Origin: Egicoccus sp. AB-alg2
GTDB lineage: Bacteria > Actinomycetota > Nitriliruptoria > Nitriliruptorales > Nitriliruptoraceae
NCBI RefSeq assembly: GCF_041821065.1
Contig: NZ_JBGUAX010000011.1
Location: 81,347 to 145,346 of the forward strand
Direction: 5' to 3'
Length of the DNA stretch: 64,000 nt
Position numbers and translations under genes: made by a program
In this document: in pieces, positions 17,701-29,595 of the stretch
Numbering within the stretch: position 1 is the stretch's first letter
Layout of the letters: each line of letters starts with the position of its first letter
The notes under the pieces: generated by a model
What the model was told of the DNA's origin: nothing
What the model saw: only the letters and a program-made list of their open reading frames with translations
Databases searched by the model: none

Positions 17701-19125
17701 GTGACGACCGACATCGAAGTGCGTGACGATGTCGTCGCCGTCGAAGAACACCCCGTTGACCGGGTTCACGCGGTAGACGTTGGTGTTGATGCCGTCGAGG
17801 AAGAAGAGGTGCCCGGTGACCGGGTCGAACTCGGGGTCCTCGGTGTCGACGACGCCGATGGCCGCCGCGTTGAAGAACCGGACGACGTCGTCTGGGGTGC
17901 CGAAACGGCCGTCGTTGCCCGGACGGACGGAGAACACGCCCCGGGTCTGACTGGCGTCCGAGGAGACGAACAGCGTGTTGGTCGCGGCGTCGTAGCCGAG
18001 GCCGGTGGGCTCGTTGGTGAAGCCCAACGTGGTACCGGTGTCGGTCACGCCGCCGGTGCGGGTGGTGGTCCAGAGGTTCACGCCGTGGTAGCCGGCGCCG
18101 GTGACCTCGTTGACCTCGGAGTCGGCGACCATCAAACGGTCACTGCCCGGCAGGTACGTGACGCCGGAGGGGTCGGGGCTGGCCGGCGTCCACTTCGAGG
18201 TCTCGATCATGCGCACCAGTGAGGCGGTCTCCACCGGCACGTTCGCGGCCGATACTTCGGTGAGCGTGATCTCCGTCACGCCGCCGAGGACCGTCTGACT
18301 GCCGGCGTCCGCCACGAAGAGGTTGTACGTCTCGGGGTCGTCGGAGGCATCAGAACTGGGGGCGAACACCATCTCCTGCGGGCTCACGAGCGTGACGTCC
18401 GAGAGGTCGTAGCTCGCCTGCACCTGCCCGGACTCGTCGAGGGCGTCCAGGCGGTCGTCGTCAGGACGCAGCACGTAGAGCCGTCCGTCCTGGGGGTTGT
18501 ACGCGAGCCCGGCGAGCGCGTCGCCTTCGAGCACCGGCAGGGGCGTGCGCTCGGGCGCCGCGGACGGGTCGTCGGCCGCGACCCGCACCAGGCTCGCGTC
18601 GCCGGCATCGAGGAGCAGCAGGTCGCCGCCCTCGTCGACGGTGGCGCCGGCGGCCCGGCGCAGCCCGAGCTCCGCGAGACGGTCGCTCGTCACCGTCGGG
18701 CGGGCGCGACGTAGCTGCGCCGCGTGCACCTGGACCAGCTCGCCGTCGGCGACGGCCACGAGGTTGCCGTCGTCCGGGTCGGTGGCCATCGTCGCCGGGT
18801 CCACGCCCGGCAGGGACGTGGTCCCGAGCAGATCCTCCCCCGGTGACAGCCGGATCACGACGGTCTGCTCCTCGGCGGGCCCGGCGACCAGAACCCCTTC
18901 CTCAGGTGCCACGGCGATGCCGTGCGGCCGCGGGATGCCGAACTCCGAGGTGTAGGTCGTGCGCACGTGTCGTGCCTTCTGCGGGCCCTCCTGTGCGAGC
19001 GCCACCGACGATGGCGCGACCATGGCGGCCAGCAACGCAGCCGTCACCGCGACCGTGACAGGCATCCGCCCCCGGCGTCGTCGAAACGGTCGGGCGGTGT
19101 GGTCGTGATGCGACATCCGCGTCAT
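14731..19125 (-). CDS. large modular secreted surface protein (propeller, Ig-like/He_PIG and FN3 domains)
   Basis: About 1464 residues. A basic N-terminus and hydrophobic stretch (VTVAVTAALLAAMVAP) ending ALA form a signal peptide. Residues about 40-570 resemble a repeat propeller (FGIPRPHGIAVAPEEGVLVA, GLAYNPQDGRLYVLRP, GLGYDAATNTLFVSSD). Then come an Ig-like domain, a He_PIG domain (NSPPVFGQDLPNRSDTEGAS...), a 200-residue beta-rich module with PSGWSRAVDAG, a second Ig-like plus He_PIG pair (NSPPVFGQDLPDRSDAEGAT), a fibronectin type III domain and a second copy of the beta-rich module (PSGWNLVRNDANG) to the end. No sorting signal is seen. ATG 19125 chosen; a GTG at 19143 sits against a hairpin. 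Probably an adhesin or matrix protein, co-transcribed with cysC. Confidence 0.8.
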   Translation of the reverse strand: MTRMSHHDHTARPFRRRRGRMPVTVAVTAALLAAMVAPSSVALAQEGPQKARHVRTTYTSEFGIPRPHGIAVAPEEGVLVAGPAEEQTVVIRLSPGEDLLGTTSLPGVDPATMATDPDDGNLVAVADGELVQVHAAQLRRARPTVTSDRLAELGLRRAAGATVDEGGDLLLLDAGDASLVRVAADDPSAAPERTPLPVLEGDALAGLAYNPQDGRLYVLRPDDDRLDALDESGQVQASYDLSDVTLVSPQEMVFAPSSDASDDPETYNLFVADAGSQTVLGGVTEITLTEVSAANVPVETASLVRMIETSKWTPASPDPSGVTYLPGSDRLMVADSEVNEVTGAGYHGVNLWTTTRTGGVTDTGTTLGFTNEPTGLGYDAATNTLFVSSDASQTRGVFSVRPGNDGRFGTPDDVVRFFNAAAIGVVDTEDPEFDPVTGHLFFLDGINTNVYRVNPVNGVFFDGDDIVTHFDVGRHGALDVEGLGSDPSRNTLLVGDRRQRRIYEVTKTGDLVRIIDASRIADLTFLSGLTMAPATNAAGRMNYWIVDRAVDNGADPNENDGKLFEITLGATGNTGPVLSSVTIDQSAPRTDDTLTVSVQASDADGDPLTYEYQWRKNGVALPGETGDRLDLSKSGNGDRGDAISVRVTVSDGQAEDQRTSSQVTIVNSPPVFGQDLPNRSDTEGASVSIVAGASDADGDTLTYSAAGLPAGVSIDTSTGRLSGTIAAGAAASSPYDVTVSVTDGGTSGPPSPGTGVRLVQSKAGDQNNSTSYSLAFDQQPRQGNLLVAFGAHSASRTSTVPSGWSRAVDAGRSVIFYKVAGANEPATVTYSVSGTETFMGLSILEYEGLHGVQSEVLDRVVSQSGSGTSVSTGTTATTRHADQLLVAGVGLNGTRTFANQWTEGFAARSTARRHSVADRVVSSTGQFQTSESWDTSANFAVGSLVTFRIADTAPPSDPAAVTDTFRWTVTTGGGGGPVPGPPVVDAVTVTPTSPRTDGTLTAEVTASGGSGSLTYSYQWLRNGTALSGATSRTLDLGVAGNGDKGDTLAVRVTASDGTSTSPAVTSATVTVVNSPPVFGQDLPDRSDAEGATVSIASGATDRDGDDLTYSATGLPGGISINSATGAISGTLAAGSAGTHAVTVTVRDTSNATATDTFTWTVTAPAQPPPAPTALTATSTSIGVDLGWNTGGSGVTGYHVYRASSASGPYTRLTTNPQTSTTYRDETAPIGSTSHYRVTALNADGLESAPATASSRRAIGFRGASTAAGRNLTSAAVQRPSGVAAGDVLVAAVTVYGNANITAPSGWNLVRNDANGTNMRQAVFSRVAASNEAASYTWTLSTRTSATVVVVAYRGVDAAQPVDVAGGQANAASRSIATPSVTTTGGDRLLIAFFGFRNSTTIDQPEGMIEQAEVLQSSGNDKLALSIADEVRPSAGATGTRTASVPSGPTAVSVGQVVALRPATP

Positions 19126-19529
19126 CCCCAGGCTCGTCTCCACCGGTTCGCGCGCGCACGCGAACCCGCAGCCCCGACGCTCTCACCACACCTCGCGGCG
19201 CGGCGCCCCCACAGGCGGACGTCGCTGCTGTGCCCGCGACGATCCGCGTCAACCCGACACCCGCACAGGGAGCACTGTCCTGCTCCCGACATTTGGGGTG
19301 CCGCCGCCTCACACGTCGGCTCCGAGCGGACCCGGATCGCGAACTCCCAGCGAACGCTCCGCGATCGGCCGGTTTCGAGCGGTTCGCTCTGCGCCGAAGG
19401 ACGCAGATTCAGCACGTCCGCCGACGTGGTCGCCTCCCCGGGCGCGGCGGAGAATCGCGCGAGGCGTGAACAGTCACGCGTTGGTCGAGGCGGCTGCCTC
19501 GATCCCTCCGGGACAAGGGGGCACTTTCC
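19126..19529. promoter_or_regulatory. divergent intergenic region with a hairpin next to the surface-protein gene
   Basis: 404 bases between two divergent secreted-protein genes. An inverted repeat GGTTCGCG-N6-CGCGAACC (19145-19166) lies just upstream of the surface-protein start, in its 5' leader, and could act as an operator or mRNA hairpin. On the right, AAGGGGG eight bases before 19530 is a ribosome binding site. I see no convincing promoter hexamers and no additional gene. Confidence 0.4.
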
Positions 19530-20291
19530 ATGCGCACGTCATCGCGGCTCCGGCCGCTCTACCTGGGCGTCGTCGCCGGTCTGCTGGCCGCGATGCTCGC
19601 CAGCACCGCCGCCTTCGCCAGCCCGCCTCATGAAGGCAATTCGGGCGGCAACTGCGACGCGCCGTCGGAGACCGGTGCCAAGGTCGACTTCTCCGGTGTT
19701 GCCGGTGAGGCCTACGAGGAGATCGTCTCGGTCGCCGACACGAACGGCGATTCTTACGACGTCCGTGTCGTCATCCAGGGCACGAACGTCCAGTTCTACG
19801 ACGCCGAGACCGGCTACCCGATCACGGTCGAGTTCTGCGTCAAGGCCAGCAACTCGAACAGCGGGACCGAGACCGGCACCGAGTACGACGTCGACTTCGA
19901 GAACAGCGGCGGCCAGTTCCCCGCGATCAGCAACGTCGTCGTGTACCTGATCCTCGAGCGCATCCCGCCGGAGGGATACCTCGGCGAGTGGTGCTCACCC
20001 GGTTACTGGCGCCAGACTCACCACCTCGGCTCGTGGGAAGCAACGGGCATCGCTCCGTCGGAGACGTACGGCAGCTACTTCGGGGCGATCTCGCTCTCGC
20101 CGAAGGCCGTCCGTGACGGGGCGAAGACCGACCCGACGCTGTGGGAGGTGCTCCAGAGCCCGCAGTGGTACGGCGGCGAGGCGTTCAACAACGTCGGCGA
20201 CCTGTTGAGCGAGGTGCACCCGGACGTCGACTTCCTGGGTGAGCGCGTCGAGGACAGCTGCCCGCTCGGCCGGAATCCTGGCACGACCTGA
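19530..20291 (+). CDS. secreted protein with CSPGYWRQ motif
   Basis: A 253-residue exported protein. Signal peptide residues 1-31 (RLRPLYLGVVAGLLAAMLAS, cleavage near AFA-SPP). The mature part begins Cys-containing (GGNCDAPSETGAKVDF), has a beta-rich middle, and from about residue 150 the segment EWCSPGYWRQTHHLGSW. This matches the C-[ST]-P-G-Y-W motif found in many bacterial surface proteins where a W/H-rich module follows beta-sandwich domains. Four cysteines (C47, C108, C154, C244 approximately) could form disulfides. RBS AAGGGGG eight bases before ATG. Function unknown; it ends at a strong shared terminator. Confidence 0.75.
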   Translation: MRTSSRLRPLYLGVVAGLLAAMLASTAAFASPPHEGNSGGNCDAPSETGAKVDFSGVAGEAYEEIVSVADTNGDSYDVRVVIQGTNVQFYDAETGYPITVEFCVKASNSNSGTETGTEYDVDFENSGGQFPAISNVVVYLILERIPPEGYLGEWCSPGYWRQTHHLGSWEATGIAPSETYGSYFGAISLSPKAVRDGAKTDPTLWEVLQSPQWYGGEAFNNVGDLLSEVHPDVDFLGERVEDSCPLGRNPGTT

Positions 20292-20303
20292 GGGTTCGAC
20301 ATG

Positions 20304-20333
20304 CGTGGGGCCCGGCGATCGCCGGGCCCCACG
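20304..20333. terminator. 30-bp perfect palindrome, bidirectional terminator
   Basis: CGTGGGGCCCGGCGA and its exact reverse complement meet with no spacer, giving a 30-base perfect palindrome. It lies between two convergent genes that end at 20291 and 20342, so it can terminate both. No U-run follows, common in high-GC actinobacteria. Confidence 0.7.
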
Positions 20334-20341
20334 GCCGTTCC

Positions 20342-21652
20342 TCAGCCCTTGCCGGCGGGCTTGCCGTTCCCCTTGCCGCCGCCGGCGTCCTTGTCCTTGC
20401 CGCCGCCACCGTTGCCCTTGCCCGGCTTCGGCGCCGGATCCGTGGGCGCCGGTTCGCTGGGCGGTGGATCGGTCGGTGTCGGCACTTCACCACCCGTGCC
20501 GCCGAGCAGGGCCAACATCGCGGCGGCGTCGATCCGACCGGTCCGCACGCTGGACAGTGGCACGGCACCATCCTCGAGCGCGCGCCGGACCTGGGCGGCC
20601 GAGGCGCCGGTCGCCAACCCGAGCCCGATCACTCCGGCCGCCGCCGGGGTCGCGGAGGACGTCCCGGAGTAGCCGACGACGCCGCCGGTCTGGGTCAGCG
20701 CCTGGTTGTTGCCGGGGGCGCTGACGTCGACCCAGGCCCCGTGGTTGGACCACGAGTACAGGGCGTCCGTGCTGGTCGTGCCGGCGACGCCGATCACCTC
20801 CGGATACGCCGCCGGGTACCGCGGCGCGTCGGACGAGTAGTTGCCGGCCGCCGCCACGACGACGACCCCGCGCTCGCTGGCGTAGCGCACGCCGTTCAGC
20901 ATCGTCGCCGAGGCGTTCGGGCCGCTCATGGACAGCGAGATCACGTCCGCGCCGTTGTCGGTCGCCCAGACCATGCCCCTGGCAATGTCGGAGACGTACG
21001 CCCCCTCGGAGTCGAACACCTTCACCGGCAGGATCGTGCACTGCCAGCAGTAGCCGGCGATGCCGAGACCGTTGTTCGTCGCGGCCGCCGCGACGCTCGC
21101 GGACCGCGTGCCGTGACCGTGGTTGTCGGTCACGTTCGCGGAACCGTCCATCGCGTTGTGTCCTGACAGGACCTTGCCCTGCAGGTCCGCGCTGACGGTG
21201 ACGCCGGAGTCGAGCACCGCGATGCGCACGTCCGGGGCGCCCGTCGTGACCGACCACGCCGCCGGCGCCTGCACGTGCTTCGGGCCCCACTGGTCGCCCC
21301 ACGCCGGATCGTTCGGGGTCGCCTCCGGCGTCAGCAGCTGGTCCGCTTCGACACTCGCCACGGCAGGGTTGGTGCGCAACTTCGCCAGAGCCCGCGAAGA
21401 TGCCTGTTCCGGTAGGTGCAGGACCTCGACACCCAGCCGCTCTATGGCGCCTACCCAAGACGCGCCGACGGTCGCCCGGGCCGCAGCCTTCGCCCCCTCA
21501 CCGGTTCCCGGTCGGTAGGTGACCAGGAGCCGCTCGGTCGGTTCCGGGCCCGGCGTGTGTGCCGTGGCAGCGCCCGTCGGCAGCAGGGTCGCCACCAGCA
21601 GCAGGACGACCAGGAGCGATCGTGTCCGGCGTCGGCCGGCGTTCGTGGACAT
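20342..21652 (-). CDS. secreted subtilisin-like (S8) serine protease
   Basis: A 436-residue exported peptidase. Signal peptide about 1-32 (TRSLLVVLLLVATLLPTGAA). A propeptide-like I9 region follows (ERLLVTYRPGTGEGAKAAAR through VEADQLLTP). The catalytic triad is visible: Asp in IAVLDSGVTV, His in NHGHGTRSA, Ser in YSGTSSATPAAAG, with the oxyanion Asn in VVAAAGNYSSD. After the catalytic domain comes a Pro-rich linker (PTPTDPPPSEPAPTDP) and a Gly/Lys-rich tail ending KPAGKG. ATG at 21652 has GAGG six bases upstream. The tail may bind cell-surface polymers through charge. Divergent from the Crp-like regulator. Confidence 0.92.
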   Translation of the reverse strand: MSTNAGRRRTRSLLVVLLLVATLLPTGAATAHTPGPEPTERLLVTYRPGTGEGAKAAARATVGASWVGAIERLGVEVLHLPEQASSRALAKLRTNPAVASVEADQLLTPEATPNDPAWGDQWGPKHVQAPAAWSVTTGAPDVRIAVLDSGVTVSADLQGKVLSGHNAMDGSANVTDNHGHGTRSASVAAAATNNGLGIAGYCWQCTILPVKVFDSEGAYVSDIARGMVWATDNGADVISLSMSGPNASATMLNGVRYASERGVVVVAAAGNYSSDAPRYPAAYPEVIGVAGTTSTDALYSWSNHGAWVDVSAPGNNQALTQTGGVVGYSGTSSATPAAAGVIGLGLATGASAAQVRRALEDGAVPLSSVRTGRIDAAAMLALLGGTGGEVPTPTDPPPSEPAPTDPAPKPGKGNGGGGKDKDAGGGKGNGKPAGKG

Positions 21653-21960
21653 GGCACACCTCGCGATGGCCGAGCCGCGATCCGTCGCGTCGGCGACGGG
21701 TCCCTCGCGGTTCGGGTCCCCACCGGGAGATCGGGCGGCGCTGGCCGCAGGTTGAGCGGCCGAACGGCCGCCGACGGCGTCCGTCGGTCCGCCGATGCCC
21801 ACCACGTGCCCGGTTCGCCGGGATGTTCGCGCCAGCAACCCGGCAGCCCGGGCGCGCAACGCACGTCGTCGCCGTGATCGAATGTTGTGCATCGCCAACC
21901 GGCGCACAATCCGGTCTCCGCTGTCACGCTGCGGAGCTGCTTCGGGGGCCAGGAGTACGG
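21653..21960. promoter_or_regulatory. divergent intergenic region with possible Crp-like operator
   Basis: 308 bases between the subtilase and the Crp/Fnr-family gene. TTGTGC-N13-GCACAA (21885-21909) is an inverted repeat about 50 bases before the regulator's start; spacing is longer than the E. coli CRP site, so autoregulation is only a suggestion. CAGGAG five bases before 21961 is a good ribosome binding site. Nothing else recognisable. Confidence 0.3.
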
Positions 21961-22752
21961 ATGCACGCAGGGGTCGCGTCGGGCCGGTGGCGGCAGCCCG
22001 ACGTCGTCGCGGCCGCCCGGGCCTCGGCGCTGCTCGGGAGCCTCTCGCGCGACGACCTGGCGCTGGTGCTCGGGGTGGCGCAGGCGGCCGACCACGCCCG
22101 TGGCTCGCTGGTCCTGCGCGAGTCCGACGACGACGTGGTCGTGGTGCTGCGCGGTGCCGCGAAGGAGCACCGTTCCAACCTCGACGGTGTCGACGTCGTC
22201 ACGGCGCTGCTCGGCCCGGGCGACACGGCCGGGCTGCCCGCCGCACTGGGCCATCCCGGTGCGGCGCGGGTGACGACCCTGGAGCCGGCGACCCTGCTGG
22301 TGCTGCCGGGTCGGGAACTGCGACCCCTCGTCGAGGCGCATCCGGCCGTGGCGGCCGCGTGCCTCCACGCCGTCGGTGCGCAGCTCGGCGAGCTGCGCGA
22401 CCGTCAGGTCAGCTTCGCCGGCACCTCGACGCGCGAGCGGTTGGTGCACCGGCTGCTGGAGCTCGCCACGCGCTGGGGACAGCAGGTCGACGACGTCGTG
22501 ATGGTGCGCCTGCACCTGACGCAGGAGGAACTGGCGTCATGGGCCGGCGTGTCGCGGGAGTCGGCGGCGAAGGTCCTGGCCGACCTGCGACGCACCGGCA
22601 TCGTCCACACCGGTCGCCGTGAGCTGATCGTCCGTGACCTCGCAGCCCTCGAGACACGGCTGACGCCCCGGCGCCACTCGTCGCCCAGCGCCACCGCTCT
22701 GCTGCTCGGTCACCTCGATACCACAGCCGAGGAAACCCCCACCTCGGCCTGA
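21961..22752 (+). CDS. Crp/Fnr-family transcriptional regulator
   Basis: 263 residues. The N-terminal 130 residues form a cyclic-nucleotide-binding-like beta barrel (ASALLGSLSRDDLALVLG, then VVVVLRGAAKEH and LLGPGDTAGLPAAL). A long helix (AVGAQLGELRDRQVSFAG) leads to a Crp-type winged helix with LTQEELASWAGVSRESAAKV as the recognition helix region. No Fnr-type cysteine cluster is visible. The cAMP phosphate-binding RxS-type motif is not clear, so the ligand is unknown and it may be ligand-independent. ATG at 21961 with CAGGAG. Genomic position suggests control of the flanking secreted protease or of the glycosylphosphotransferase to its right. Confidence 0.88.
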   Translation: MHAGVASGRWRQPDVVAAARASALLGSLSRDDLALVLGVAQAADHARGSLVLRESDDDVVVVLRGAAKEHRSNLDGVDVVTALLGPGDTAGLPAALGHPGAARVTTLEPATLLVLPGRELRPLVEAHPAVAAACLHAVGAQLGELRDRQVSFAGTSTRERLVHRLLELATRWGQQVDDVVMVRLHLTQEELASWAGVSRESAAKVLADLRRTGIVHTGRRELIVRDLAALETRLTPRRHSSPSATALLLGHLDTTAEETPTSA

Positions 22753-22803
22753 TCCCACCGCGGCCTGATCACCTCCCGCCGACGCGACGGTGCCGGGGCG
22801 ACG

Positions 22804-24327
22804 TCAGCCTCCGGTCCGGAACGACCGCAGCGTCCGGAACAGGATCACGAAGTCGAGCCACAACGACCAGTTCTCGATGTAGTAGTTGTCGAAGCGGACG
22901 CGCTGCTCGATGGAGGTGTCCCCGCGCAGGCCATGGATCTGCGCCCAGCCTGTCACGCCCACGGGAACCCGGTGTCGGTCGGTATATCCGGGTATGCCAG
23001 AACCGAACTTGTAGACGAAATGAGGACGCTCTGGACGTGGACCGACGAGCGACATGTCTCCACGCAGGACATTGAACAACTGTGGAAGTTCATCCAACGA
23101 TGACTTGCGGAGAAAGGCGCCAACAGGCGTCAATCTCGGGTCACCGGCAACCGACCACGTGATGGCCGAATCGTCATTGACGTACATGGTGCGGAACTTG
23201 AGCATCTCGAACTCGCGGCCGGACTGTCCGATCCGGACCTGGCGGAAGAGGATCGGCCCGGGACTCGAGGCGTGGACGAGAGCCGCCAGCACGGCCATCG
23301 GGGCGGCGGCCACCAGCAGCGCCGCTGCCGACAGCAACAGGTCGACAGCCCGTTTCACGACCCGGGCGTGCGGCCGCAACGCGGCCCGCCGGTGCCGCAC
23401 GAGTGGGATGCCCCAGACGTCGTCGTGCTCCAGCGCGTCCGGCAGTGCGCCCAACTCGAAGAAGCGCGGGACGTGGTAGACGGTCACGTCGTGGGCGTCG
23501 CACGCGCGCAGGATCGCGACCATCTGTGAGGCGCGGCGGGCCCCGAATGCCACGACGACGCGCCGGACCGCCAGTTCCCGCAGCGCCCGCGACAGTTCCT
23601 CGGGACTCGCGACGACCTGGTTCGCCACGTGGGCGGGCGGGTCACCGTCGACGTAGCCGACCAGGCGCAATCCATACTCCGGATGGTCGCGCAGGACATG
23701 ACCGAGCTCTTGGCCGACGACTCCGGTCCCGACGACGAGCGTGTTGGAGAGCAGCAGCCCGCGGGTATGCAATCGCCGCAACCCTGCGTAGGTCACGGCC
23801 CGGGCGGCGACGACCAGGACCGTCGCCTCGACGAAGACCAGCATCAGCCGCCCGGCCTGCAGGCGGAGCACGGCCCACGGCCCAAACACGACCAGCGTCA
23901 GAGCAAGCCGCTTGACGAGCCAACCGCCGTCCTCGCTCACCCGAGGACTGAGCCGCCGGTGACCGGGTTCCCCGACGAACAGCACCAGCCATGCGCAGGT
24001 CACGTAGCCGACCGTGACCGTCGAACCCCGGAACGGGAAGAGGGTGACGGCCAACGCCACGGCGTCCGACGTCGGCGTCGAGATGAGCCGGCGCAGGACG
24101 GCCTCGCCGAGCAGCCCCCGCTTGCGGCGATCCGGAAGGCTCGGAGCCTCGAAGGCGGCCGCCCGAGCGGACGACTGCGACAGCGGCGTCGCGGCCGCTA
24201 CGTCGGGAACTGCCCTGGAACCGACACTCGCTTGCTTGCTATTGCGTCGCACTTCCGCACTGCCCGTCACCGACTCCCCCCGACTATTGATCTCAAGAGA
24301 TCCAACCGATACGGGCTGGTTTTTCAT
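22804..24327 (-). CDS. polyprenyl glycosylphosphotransferase (exopolysaccharide initiation, WcaJ/WbaP type)
   Basis: A 507-residue membrane enzyme starting a second lipid-linked glycan. After a Ser/Ala-rich N-terminus there are about four helices (residues 85-190), then a Rossmann-like CoA-binding domain (TLVVGTGVVGQELGHVLRDH). A fifth helix (VDLLLSAAALLVAAAPMAVL) leads to the catalytic domain with [38 protein letters not shown] and GVTGWAQIHGLRGDTS. It transfers hexose-1-phosphate to undecaprenyl phosphate. The catalytic C-terminus is longer and more canonical than the short enzyme at 10520-11266. The gene stands alone, its partner genes probably being the cluster to the left. Confidence 0.92.
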   Translation of the reverse strand: MKNQPVSVGSLEINSRGESVTGSAEVRRNSKQASVGSRAVPDVAAATPLSQSSARAAAFEAPSLPDRRKRGLLGEAVLRRLISTPTSDAVALAVTLFPFRGSTVTVGYVTCAWLVLFVGEPGHRRLSPRVSEDGGWLVKRLALTLVVFGPWAVLRLQAGRLMLVFVEATVLVVAARAVTYAGLRRLHTRGLLLSNTLVVGTGVVGQELGHVLRDHPEYGLRLVGYVDGDPPAHVANQVVASPEELSRALRELAVRRVVVAFGARRASQMVAILRACDAHDVTVYHVPRFFELGALPDALEHDDVWGIPLVRHRRAALRPHARVVKRAVDLLLSAAALLVAAAPMAVLAALVHASSPGPILFRQVRIGQSGREFEMLKFRTMYVNDDSAITWSVAGDPRLTPVGAFLRKSSLDELPQLFNVLRGDMSLVGPRPERPHFVYKFGSGIPGYTDRHRVPVGVTGWAQIHGLRGDTSIEQRVRFDNYYIENWSLWLDFVILFRTLRSFRTGG

Positions 24328-26590
<2,263 letters not shown>

Positions 26591-26592
26591 AC

Positions 26593-26635
26593 CCGCTCGC
26601 TTCGCTCGCTGACTGTGGGGGGCTCCGCCCCCACA
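26593..26635. repeat. AGCGAGCGNAGCGAGCG element plus hairpin between topoisomerase genes
   Basis: The reverse strand contains AGCGAGCGAAGCGAGCG (about 26594-26610), one base different from the core repeated four times at 50.3-50.5 kb. A stem TGTGGGGG/CCCCCACA with a 6-base loop (26614-26635) follows directly. No U-run. It may slow transcription, process the bicistronic message, or be a dispersed intergenic repeat. Confidence 0.55.
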
Positions 26636-26669
26636 CACCCGCGACACCCCATCTTCGGAGCAATCCCCG

Positions 26670-29072
<2,403 letters not shown>

Positions 29073-29198
29073 AACGCCGCCGGGCGGCTTCGGCGTCCAT
29101 CTCGAACGGGCCGGCGCGCCGACGGTCGCTGTCGCCGATCGCCCGAAGTTCCCGACTCGGACCTTCCGGGCGCTCCCCGTACGGACGACCACGCAAAT

Positions 29199-29229
29199 AC
29201 CCGGGACAGGAGTCCCGGGTCCGTAGTCT
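29199..29229 (+). promoter_or_regulatory. palindrome and -10-like box upstream of cold-shock-domain gene
   Basis: ACCCGGGA-N6-TCCCGGGT (29199-29220) stands just before TAGTCT (29224-29229), a TAnnnT-type -10 hexamer about 50 bases before the coding start. The palindrome would overlap the -35 region, as an operator does. It could alternatively be the terminator of the topoisomerase operon, though no U-run follows. Confidence 0.4.
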
Positions 29230-29279
29230 CTCGACGGCGATCAGCCGAGGCTCGCTTCCGCCCCTCCAGGAGCCCACAC

Positions 29280-29534
29280 GTGCAGTCCGACCTGCAGCAG
29301 TTCACCACCGAGATCCCGATCCAGACCGACCGCCTCGGCGGCGAGGTCCGCTGGTACAACGAGGAGAAGGGCTACGGCTTCATCGCCCCGGACGACGGCG
29401 GCGACGACGTCTTCGTCCGTTACTCGTCCATCTCCGGCGACGGGTTCCGGTGCCTGCAGGCGGGTCAGCGCGTGACGTTCGAACGCAGCGACGACGGTCG
29501 CGGACCACGCGCCCTCGACGTCCACACGACCTGA
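29280..29534 (+). CDS. cold-shock-domain nucleic-acid-binding protein (variant)
   Basis: 84 residues with a 20-residue N-terminal extension and then one cold-shock domain: EVRWYNEEKGYGFIAPDDGG holds RNP1 (KGYGFI) and DDVFVRYSSISGDGF holds RNP2. Compared with CspA-type proteins (KGFGFI, VFVHFSAI), aromatic and His positions are changed to Tyr and Arg, so RNA/DNA affinity may differ. GTG start at 29280 with AGGAG eight bases upstream. Likely an RNA chaperone or regulator. A canonical Csp is encoded at 56024. Confidence 0.85.
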   Translation: MQSDLQQFTTEIPIQTDRLGGEVRWYNEEKGYGFIAPDDGGDDVFVRYSSISGDGFRCLQAGQRVTFERSDDGRGPRALDVHTT

Positions 29535-29595
29535 CCGACGCCTCGGAGAGCGACGGGCCACAGCGGCCCCGGTCGCCGTCCACGACGACCGGCCG

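Noticed and set aside
14035..18222. A 1395-codon open frame on the + strand opposite the surface-protein gene
   Set aside because: High-GC shadow of the reverse-strand gene: no domain, Arg/Gly/His-rich composition, and the reverse strand has signal peptide, Ig-like and FN3 domains.
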